From Ptychodera flava (lineage: Eukaryota; Hemichordata; Enteropneusta; Ptychoderidae), in the NCBI RefSeq assembly GCF_041260155.1, contig NW_027248277.1, positions 4,128,501 to 4,192,500 of the forward strand: DNA of 64,000 nt, read 5' to 3'. The notes under the pieces are model-generated. The model made no database searches. It was not told the origin of the DNA and saw nothing but the letters and a program-made list of their open reading frames with translations. The position numbers were made by a program, and so were the translations under genes. Below, piece by piece: positions 55,040 to 64,000 of this stretch; positions within the stretch are counted from its first letter, which is position 1, and each line of letters begins with the position of its first letter.

Positions 55040-55755
55040 GATTACCATCATTCTTTGTTCAGACCTGATGTGTATATTCTAGTGTATTGAAACAGATTTC
55101 CCTTCAGATAATTTACATTGATATCCAACAAGTTACATTGCCAGGGTTTCTCATCGCTATTTGCAGACTTAACATGTGAGTCAGCAAAACCTTTAAGTTT
55201 AAAACGCAAGGACATAGTTTGCATTTGAATATGGGCTTTTGATGAGTATGCAAGCATGGGCTCGTAAATTAGAAATTGATTTGAAGCAACGCCCACAAAC
55301 ATCACAAAGATATTCATGCTCGGTGCAGTCCCTAAGAAGATGCATGCTATTGTGTTCAGATCTCTTATAGAAACCTTTGTAGCATTTCTTGCAAGTTTAT
55401 TCCTTGGACAACTCACCATGGCCTTTACTTTGAAATGACTATTCAATTTATCCTTACTGTAAAACCTCTTTTCACAATAGGAAATAGAAGTTTTTGGTAC
55501 AGGTGCGCATGCATTAGATGGTTAGACATCTGTGACCGTTTGTCAAATTTTTCACCGCAGACTGTACAGACAGCCGACACTTTACTGTGCACCCTATTTT
55601 CATGTTCTGTTCTCATCCCTTGTGTTGTATTGTTACTAATGGAGTTGTCATCATCACTTGTTTCATCATTTTCTATGTCACTGTTTCCATTGTAACTTCA
55701 TCCTAAGTTTGATGTTGATGCATCGAGAGAGCAGCTTTCCTTGTCGTCATCATTC
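55040..55755 (-). pseudogene. C2H2 zinc-finger pseudogene fragment
   Basis: On the minus strand an acceptor-like CTGCTTTTCAG (ends 55755) is followed by NDDDKESCSLDASTSNLG and an in-frame TGA. Then comes an acidic stretch and fingers: CTVCGEKFDKRSQMSNHLMH, CEKRFYSKDKLNSHFK, CKKCYKGFYKRSEHNSMH and CDVCGRCFKSISNLRAHA. They occupy different frames, and the remnant SDEKPWQCNLLDINVNYLKG matches the last finger of the gene at 47798 (HQCELCGYSCKLKGNL) with the second Cys lost. At least one stop and several frameshifts mark it as a pseudogene or a very poor assembly. It is in opposite orientation to the intact gene. Confidence 0.78.
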
Positions 55756-56389
55756 TGAAAAGCAGTTGAGAAAAAAATGTTACATAATGCACAACTAGTG
55801 TGAAATTCAGTATTGCCAATTTTGTAATTGAAGCTTTTAAAGCATCTAGGTCATACATATCTTGTCTTTTGGGGAAAAAATCTGTAGGTTACCTTGGCTT
55901 AGTTTTTAACAATTTGGCAAAATGTAGTAAGCAATTCACAATTTGCATTATTTCTCGTGATTTTCATTTTGTGTGCTCTTCAGCAGGCTGGCCAGAGTAG
56001 GACTACTCAAGTCCACTTCTAGCAGTCGTGTAAATCAAAAAAAAACCAATAATACATTTAAAAATCAATCTACTTAAGAACTTGCTTTAGGAATATGGCT
56101 CCACAAATAGCTGATAACAGGAAATGTTGAACATCTGTGAGCAGAACTGTGCAATTCATGTGTATTTTCTGTGCATACATCCCTAATAAATATGCGGTTA
56201 TATGATAATTTGGGAGGACTTGAAACTTTTGATCATATAAATTGGAGGGGGGCGTGGACACGAACATATTTTACATGAGTATTGAGGAGGGACCTGTAAA
56301 AAATATGATCAATCACGATCACCCCACCCCCCCCCCCCACCCCCACCCCCACATTGCAGCATTGTTCAAACTCTGGCAACCTAAAGCAC
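55756..56389. other. Intergenic DNA with C-rich tract
   Basis: A CCCCACCCCCCC-type tract lies at 56320-56352, just before the segmental duplication begins. No gene seen. Confidence 0.5.
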
Positions 56390-56805
56390 GGTGAATGGAA
56401 AGAATTTTGTGGATAAACTAGAAATTCGGTAACTGGATTTGATATAAATAAAAGGATATTGCCTGTAGTTTTATTTGTAACAGAACAGCCATGTATTTAT
56501 TACTCTGATTACAATCTGTACATTGGACATATACCTCTGAGACTATGAACTTTGGTACCATTGAAGACTATCTAATTATTTTTAATGGGAAACAAGAAAC
56601 TTTCAGACGTAATACTTTAATGCCTTATAATGTAGACGCCAGTCAAGTCCAACAAAAACATTTCTTGCTGAATCAGATTATGATATAAAATCACAAAAAG
56701 CAAGAATAAACTGTTACAAATTGAAAATGTCAAGTTGTCCCTATGTTACACCCCTAGCCAAGATTTGGAATGTGCCATTGGAAGATTGCCAGGCATTGTC
56801 TTACC

Positions 56806-57425
56806 ATAGACCCTCCAGAAAGGGTCTATGGTCTATTAAACAGCAGGGAGTGCCGCCAGCTGGCAAATTTTATGAATTTCGCAAAATCATCATCAAAACA
56901 TGTTTTGAAGGCCGATATACCAATTTTACTTATTTTTGACCTTGGCCTAAACTTTGGAGGGGAAAATAGAGCTGTTCACAACTGCCCTCCCACTGGCATA
57001 CACGGAAAATATGCCCTTCCACTGAATTTTAATGCCCTGCCCTCCAGTATCTATGGTCTGCCTGATTCTAACTCCCCACAACAATTTAAGCTCCCCACTG
57101 CCCTCTCCCCACTACTGAAATTCCCCATTGCCTAATAGATGCCCTCGAGGCGCCCAGAAAAACGCAAAACTGTGCGAGCAGCTTTTAGTAGACCTTAGAA
57201 CACAATGTTCTCCTCTAAGTTAGGCGCTTATAATCTCCCCTCAAGTTATATCAACCAATGGCTTTCCCCTCCCTCTATATGTATTTTCCGGTACCCCAGT
57301 CAAAAATTTTCTCCCACCCGCTGAAAAAAAAATTCTTTCTGCACGCTGATTAGTTTTGAAATTTGCCTGCCTGCTGAAAAACTGCACAGGAACACCTTTT
57401 ACACGAACAGCTTAGTTGGCCGCAC
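56806..57425. mobile_element. Insertion of about 620 bp in the gene 2 upstream copy
   Basis: Sequence colinear with 2748-2801 breaks after GGCATTGTCTTA and resumes at AACAGCTAGAATC (57431). The insertion starts with the hairpin CCATAGACCCTCCAG / AAGGGTCTATGG (56805-56832) and contains CCTCCAGTATCTATGG near 57040. The type is unknown; overlapping frames of 72 and 121 codons have no domains. Confidence 0.7.
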
Positions 57426-59523
57426 CTGTAACAGCTAGAATCATGTGAATTGATTGTTGTATACAGTCTGTTGTGGTATTCATTATTGGTTTGCTGTATA
57501 AATTTCATAACACTATTGCAATATAAAGTTCATAATACTAAATTACTCCAGAACACAGATAAACATTGTTATTTTAATAAGAGGACAAAAATCTAGTAGT
57601 GAAATGACACGACAATGTGTTTGTGCCCACCTACTTTGTGGCATTTTTGTGTTACCTACTGATTATACATTGACAGTGATAAATAACATCAGATTAAACT
57701 GTCATGCTGCAGCGCTGGTTGGTATTTTGGTATTTATCATTCATCAGGACACTGTAAATGATTTATTGCAAATGATTTGCCAGATATGTGTCTGCTAACA
57801 ATCGCTGTCACACACAGCTTGACCAAAAGTGGACTTTAAACCTATTACTTTACTGTTTAAACAAAGTAGCACAGTCAGTTTGTTATAAATCACATGACAG
57901 GTAATTCCAACATAGCTACGTGTGCTGACCAAACACAGAAACTTCCCTGACACCTTCAGAGTCAAATTATACCAAATTCAGGAATATTTCAAAACTTTCT
58001 ATTCACATTCTGCTACTCAAAGCTTCAATAGAGTGATCTGTATCAGTAACTCCTTCTGTTGATAGAATCCATCAAGCCAAATCAACCAAGGTATGTTATA
58101 TTCTCTCTACCAGGTGTCATTTAATATATGTTGGTGTTTTCATCAAAATGCAGCTTGTTCAGCTTCAATGGACCTCCTGACTTTCAGTGAATATTAACAG
58201 TTGAATATTTCTGCACATTCAAAATGTAAACCATGTTATGAGTCATCATTGCTACTACATGTATTTGAAATTCGCTAGGTTAAAACCAAAGGTATAAGAA
58301 TATACTATTTATAGCAAAGTCAGCTTAAGACCATTTTCTTATTCACTACATTAGGTTGACCAAATATTTTGCAATCATTGTGATTGCGGATGTATTTTAC
58401 AGGAAATGGGAGTAAGCAGGTAATAATTTGATCACCAACTTCTGCTTAAAATCATGTTGTGTCAAGACAATATCATATATCAGTTACTACAAAAAGCACT
58501 TTTAACATAAAGGAAATGGCTTGTTTACCACAGCTGGTTCATTTTGATAATGTGAAATCCTGCCTCATAAAATTTTGACATTTCTAGTCATTATGGCAAT
58601 CAACAAAAACAGGTAATAACAAAGACATTAATCAGCAAATCTGTCATTACCCTTGAAAAAGTGTCCAGGGAGAGTCAGTTTACAGACTGACACTGCAATT
58701 TCATTGTTGTTGTTGAGAGATTATTATTTGACTGTGGTTGTTCTGTGTTTGAAGGAGCACTGTTTGCATGCATCAAACTGAGTTTGAACATTTATTTCAA
58801 AATGCACACATAATTGTTAAATACACTGGCACAGCTCCATTTGGCAGAACTAAGGAATGTAATCATTATTTATTGTGTTGCATTGATAAAAGGCACTCAT
58901 TTCTATTTTCAATATAAACAAACATAACTAAATTACCAAATTGAAACAGGCAAAGTTACAACAACTGCTATGTTAGTTTCAGTACTGTTAACAGACATGA
59001 CCTCCAGTAACCTTTTGACTTCATCTGTCTTTTTATGTCTTGTATATTATCTTATTTGACTTCTAAGTTTGACAGAAAATTATTATGCAAATCTCTTGCG
59101 ATAACAAGTTCAGATTTCTTCAAATTGTGATGAATTCTGTAGACTTTTGCTAATTTAATAAAAAAATCTTATCATTCAAAACTATAAGAAAATTACGTTA
59201 CAGATTTTATTTAAGTCCCCAGTAATGACATAGTTTAGATATGTGCAAACTGTGATGAAATCTGCAATGTGTTTAGGACTTGAACATCTTAACGGGACCA
59301 GCAAAGTCTGAATTTAGAATGTTAATCATTTTCACACATCTTTTTACCTAGTGTTGTAAACTATGAGTGTGACAGTGTAATTGCTGCTCTTGATAGCTAT
59401 TACAAACATATCCAAAGACCTAACTTTTAACTGCTCTGCCAACATTCTTTAACCTTAAAATGAAATTTTCAAGTCCCTATGACCTTGTGGAGTCTCTTGT
59501 TATTGTACCTTATGCTTATTTTT

Positions 59524-59760
59524 AGCTCACGTGTGTAAACACGTGGGCTATTGTCATAGCGATGTCTGTCTGTCTGTCCGTGTGTGTGTGTGTGTGTGTG
59601 TTAGTGTGTGTGTGTGTGTGTGTGTCTGTCTGTCTGTTTACACGATAACTCAAAAACGCCTGAACGGATTCAAGTCAGATTTGGTACACAGGTACCATAT
59701 GCTACTTGCAAGAACTGATTAGATTTTGGTTAGTGTGGCTTGCATATTAATGAAGTTATG
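59524..59760 (+). repeat. AGCTCACGTG-type repeat with (GT)n core
   Basis: Begins AGCTCACGTGTGTAAACACG, a near palindrome, then TGGGCTATTGTCATAGCGAT and a TGTC/GT microsatellite (59566-59636). The layout parallels the AGCTATTGGGATGGG repeat at 39121. It is absent from the gene 1 upstream copy and forms the left end of a larger insertion with the satellite that follows. Confidence 0.7.
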
Positions 59761-59829
59761 CAATATCGTTTTTTTCCGTACAATGGTTTCCCTATGGAGA
59801 CGGTAATGACAGTGTAGACACATATCAAG

Positions 59830-61100
59830 AAATACTGCACAAAATTTCATGAAACTTTACACAGATGACAATCTCAGAACATTATGATGATACTGTGAGT
59901 GTCATGTCAATTACCTTCTCATTTGCATATTTAATGAACTTTTGTTATTAGTGAGATAACTCTGAAATTACTGCACCAAACTTGATGATACTTGCAACAA
60001 ATATTGATCTAATATATATCTAATTATACTTAGAAGCATTGGGCAGTGTCAAGTTAATAAATAGGTCATTTGCATATTTTATGAAGTTTTGTAATTAGTC
60101 ATATAACTCCGATATAACTTCACCAAATGTGATGAAATCTGCTGCAGATACTGATCCGACTGATATCTAAATGTAGTGTAAAGCATTCAGTAGTGTGAAA
60201 TTAATTAAGGGTTCATTTGCATATTTAATGAACTTTGTATTAGGTATATAACTCTGAAATTACGGCACCCAAGTCAGTGAAATTGGGTACAGATATTGTT
60301 TTGATAAATATCTAATTGTACTGAGAAGCATTTGGCAGTGTCAAGTTAACAAATAGGTCATTTGCATATTTTATGAAGTTTTGTAATTAGTGATATAACT
60401 CCAAAATAACTGCACCAAATGTAATGAAATCTGTTGCAGATACTGATCCGACAGATATCTAATTGTGGTGTAGAGCATTTACTTGTGGGAAGTTAATTAA
60501 GGATTCATTTGCATATTTAACGAACTTTGTAATTAGTGATATTACTCCAAAATTACAGCGTTAAATTTGATGAAACTTGCTACAGATGTTGATCTGATAA
60601 ATATCCAATTGTACTGAGAAGTATTGAGCAGTGTCAAGTTAATAATTAACTCATTTGCATATTTCATGAAGTCTTATAATTAATCATATAACTCCGAAAT
60701 AACTGCATCAAATGTGACGAAGACTGCTGCACATACCGATACGACAGATATCTAATTGTGTTGTAAAGCATTAAGTAGTGTAAAGTTAATTAAGGGTTCA
60801 TTTGCATATTTAATAAACTTTGTAATTAGGTATATAACTCTGAAATTTCGGCAGCAAAATTTTGTGAAAAGATGCTACAGATATTGATTTGATAAATATT
60901 TAATTGTGCTATGAATCATTGAACAGTGTCAAGTTAATTAAGGGTTTATTTGCATATTTAATGAACTTGGTAATTAGTGACATTACTCTAAAATTACAGC
61001 ATTAAATTAAATTAAACTTGCTACAAATGTTGATCTGATGGATATCTAATTGTCCAATAAAGCATTGAGCATCAATAAAGTTTTGTAATTAGTGATTAAA
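59830..61100. repeat. About 146-bp tandem satellite, 8 diverged units
   Basis: TCATTTGCATATTT marks each unit at 59919, 60066, 60213, 60358, 60505, 60651, 60798 and (as TTATTTGCATATTT) 60946: spacing 145-148 bp. Alternate units are more alike (AATGAACTT versus ATGAAGTTTTGTAATTAG variants), so the array grew partly as dimers of about 293 bp. It interrupts the segmental duplication, so it arrived after or expanded since the duplication. Confidence 0.88.
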
Positions 61101-61610
61101 CTCTGAGAGTACTGTGCGAAGTTGAAAAAAACCTGCTACATATAGTGATAACATATATCTCATTGTTCTGTGAAGCGAACTACTATTAATGAACCTGTTG
61201 TAAAACACGTGAGCATATTCAGTTCATATCTGGTTAAATAATTTTCATGACTTTCACAAATATTTATGTGTATTTTTTAAAATGATGAAAATGGCTTCAG
61301 ACATACATTGTAAGCATCAATGTAGTCTAATAAACATGAGCTGTCATACTTGGAACACTAATTGGTTTACTCATAAAATACAATTATAATATTTTTAAAT
61401 TTTAAAGCAATTTTATTGTCTATTGTTTAGTGTGTTATAGATGTTGGTTATACAAAACTTCCTGTAATCATCACCAATATTCACGGCAGGATGAAATGTT
61501 CTTTGTCTATTTGATGTTCTAGTGACAATTAACTGTGGTGAAAACAAGGATTGATCCAAAACTCTAGATATTGTATGACAAATATTTTTAAGTATGTAAA
61601 TCCACACGTT

Positions 61611-61787
61611 AGCATATTTTAATTTTAATATATTTCAATTACAGATTGGAAACAAACTTCATGCCACTGTTTTTATGAAACATGTATGATAGTCATTGCT
61701 TATTTTACAAAAATCATCACATATTTCCTATGTTACTTATTAATTAATTAATTATTTATTGATTAAATTTTCATTCCTCCAGGGAGG
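61611..61787 (+). promoter_or_regulatory. Gene 2 5' flank and probable splice acceptor
   Basis: From 61645 it is homologous to 6745-6888. TTTTCATTCCTCCAG (61768-61782) makes a good acceptor five bases before the ATG. The parallel with gene 1 supports a shared upstream non-coding exon. Confidence 0.45.
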
Positions 61788-63465
61788 ATGGCAAACACAC
61801 TCTCTGAAGCACTGCTTGTATTGACATCATGGAATACAGCATCAGATGACCTGACATCACAACCAACTAGAACACTGGTTAAAGATTTCTGTGAAAACAC
61901 ACTGAAGTCTGATAAAGTTTCTAAACTCTACTGTACTGTCCTTGATGTGGAAGTCAGTGAAAACAAGAAGAAAGATGCAGAGAGTGTTGGAGTTACTCTG
62001 ATCCCAGCTACAAGATTTAAATGGTCAGATCCTGAAGGAGACCCACCTGCACCAAACTGGTTACTCCATCATTACACATACTACCCAGGGCTGAAGAAGT
62101 TGAAGCATATTAAACATGTAGTCAGCTTTTCTCCCAAGACAAAGAATGCAGCAGCTGCAATCCATGAAAGTCTTTTCCCTCAAGCTCAGCTCCATCAACT
62201 CTCTGTTCCAACTCCTCCTGGTGTAGTGTTTGCTTTTGATGCCTGGAGCAGAGATGCCTGTGGTCTGACTGGATATCACAGAGCTATAATCCAGGATTTC
62301 ATAGCTAGGAAGGCAGAATCAGGAGAATATCTCAAAGCATATTCCACTGTGGTTGATGTTGAACTCAGTGCAGATCAGATAGAAGATGCTGAGAAGTGTG
62401 GTGTTACCTTGATAAAAGCAGAAAGACAGAAAGGAGTTGATGAGATGCCAAACATTAATTGGTTGATGTACCATTACAGCCACTTCCCTGACCTACAAAA
62501 GTTACAGAATATCAAGTATGTGGTTGGTTATGCTCCAAAGACTGGATGGGCTGCTATAGACATACGAAAGAAACTATTCCCTGCTGCAAAGCTGGTGTTG
62601 ATCAACCATGTCTGTCAGGAACAAAACTGTCTCTTGGTGAAGGATGAATTTTCAGAGTTAGAACAGGACATGTTGCAGATGGCAAGTCAGGCTGATCTAC
62701 TGTTTTCCATTGGTCCTCATTTATATGACCACTTCAAGAGTGCATACAGAGCTGTAATTGATGGAAGAAAGCTGTCTGATATCCCTCACAAAGAAATACT
62801 TCCAAAACCTGCGCAGGTATATTTTGACAATGAATCACAGGGCAATACAGAGGTGCTTGAAAGTGGCCATAGCATACTAACATATGGTCAGCTGAACACA
62901 GGGAAAGCCTTGAAAAGATGTGACTCAATAGCAGCTTCCATTGGTTCTGCAGTGGAAAAACATAAAGACTTTCTCAGAAAGCCACCTAAATGGAAGATAC
63001 ACGGAGTCTCTAAACAGGCGTACAAAGCAACAAAGAGATTTCTTGACAAAAAATTGGAAAATGGTATGATAACATCACACAAACATTATTCAGCAGGAAC
63101 ATTATTACAAGCTCTCCAGCAGTCTGACCTTTGCCTTCCTCCATCATGCTACACTGAGTACAGTTTTGAAGGCTTGGAAGCAATGGCAGCTGGTCTACCA
63201 ACAACAGTCCAGGATGATTCACACATTGCTGCAATGATTGACAGACACTTTCAAAATCACACGCATTACTGTATTGTCAGTAATGACACTGTAAAATTGA
63301 CTTCTAAGATAATTAGAAATCTGACAAAAAGCAATGTAGCTGTCCAGAATGCAAAACTGCTCAAAGAAGACTTAGCTGAGAGTGAAGCTGTGACAGAAAG
63401 TTTAGCAAGGTTTGCTTCATCATTGACTGATGAAGATACAGAAACACAAACCTCTGTTGAAAACG
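61788..63465 (+). CDS. Gene 2 exon 1: GT-B fold glycosyltransferase-like domain
   Basis: Paralogue of gene 1 exon 1, alignable from MANTLSEALLVLTSWNTASD to the end (559 complete codons, donor GTAGGT at 63466, phase 1 as in gene 1). It keeps the doubled N-terminal lobe (STVVDVELSADQIEDAEKCG in the second copy), the lobe-linking ADLLFSIGPHLYDHF, and the C-lobe motif PSCYTEYSFEGLEAMAAGLP. The first Glu of the GT4 E-x7-E motif is again Thr (456) with Glu464 retained, so the change predates the duplication. Open reading continues to 63590 but is intron. ATG context is strong (A at -3, G at +4). Sequence differences between the paralogues are spread across the exon, and both frames are intact, so both are probably under selection. 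Confidence 0.88.
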
Positions 63466-63697
63466 GTAGGTGTTTCCTTGATTGTCTATTTTTTATAGCA
63501 AATTGTGAGCATAAAATCACAAATGATGTTGTTTGTGTGTACTCGATAACTGACATTGTAATGACTGGTCACTTACAGTTACACAAATAAATTTCAGATT
63601 GTTTGAGCCACTGTATTTAGTTATATCTTCATGGCAGCAGTATAATGAAATACCGGAAAAGAATTTATACTCAAAACAGTTCTTGATTTATGTGCAG

Positions 63698-64000
63698 GTA
63701 AAACTGAAATGAAGAAGAATAGACAAGAAAAGTGTACAGCTCTGGTGACAGAACCTGTAATGGCAATTATCGAAGGTTCCACCACTACAGAAACTGATGC
63801 ATTAATATCATCTAGGCCACCAGTCAACAACAATGAAAAGACAATAAAGACCACAGGAGTGGAAAGTGAGACCTGCACTGTCACAGATTATGTGGGGACT
63901 ACAGAAAGCACAGCAATACAGTCTGGAATCTCAGTTACAGAAGTGATAGAGACAGCTGAAACCTGCAGAACTGTAATTCCAGGGATTTCAGTTACAGAAG
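63698..64000 (+). CDS. Gene 2 exon 2: Thr-rich repeat linker (cut by window end)
   Basis: Acceptor TTTATGTGCAG ends at 63697; joining the single base left by exon 1 gives GKTEMKKNRQEKC and an open frame to the window edge. It carries the same repeat type as gene 1 exon 2: TESTAIQSGISVTEVIETAE then TVIPGISVTE. The start of the exon (63700-63860) is less similar to gene 1. Downstream exons lie outside the window. Confidence 0.82.

Larger units (their letters stand above)
56390..61610 (+). repeat. Segmental duplication, upstream copy of gene 2
   Basis: Colinear with 2341-4825 upstream of gene 1, expanded by two insertions described separately (56806-57425 and 59524-61200). The flanks of both insertions match uninterrupted sequence in the other copy. 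Non-coding. Confidence 0.85.

Overview
The window is animal nuclear DNA: AT-rich, split genes with GT/AG introns, C2H2 zinc fingers, NHL repeats and many cut-and-paste transposon remnants. The gene families and repeat load suggest a marine invertebrate, most likely an invertebrate deuterostome such as a hemichordate or amphioxus. That is inference; nothing here fixes the species.

Gene 1 (6889-37813, +) is the main feature. Exon 1 encodes a GT-B fold, GT4-like glycosyltransferase module. Five more exons give a Thr-rich tandem-repeat linker with a basic nuclear-localisation-like stretch, an unrecognised helical segment, two short acidic exons and a coiled coil. A terminal exon encodes a six-bladed NHL propeller. 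All seven exons join in one frame to a predicted 1495 residues, with most junctions in phase 1. The last junction crosses a 21.6 kb intron full of nested transposons and is the weakest part of the model. A paralogue, gene 2, starts at 61788 with the same exon 1, the same splice phase and the same repeat linker, and runs off the right edge. About 2.5 kb upstream of each gene is also homologous (2341-4825 and 56390-61610), so this is a segmental duplication with later insertions in each copy.

Between the two genes lies an 11-finger C2H2 zinc-finger gene (47798-49696, +), with a decayed twelfth finger in its 3' flank and a broken minus-strand zinc-finger pseudogene at 55040-55755.

The rest is repeats. 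There are TTAA-flanked piggyBac-like elements (5249-6371, 47259-47541), another TTAA-flanked element (22969-26050) carrying a nested element, and a decayed hAT transposon (32125-34944) nested inside a larger inverted-repeat element (29825-35108). There is a tRNA-derived SINE (26194-26430), two 33-bp satellite arrays, a roughly 600-bp hairpin (27612-28199), foldback clusters (41640-42200, 44700-46010), a 146-bp-period satellite (59830-61100) and several microsatellites. No rRNA, intact tRNA gene or CRISPR array was seen.
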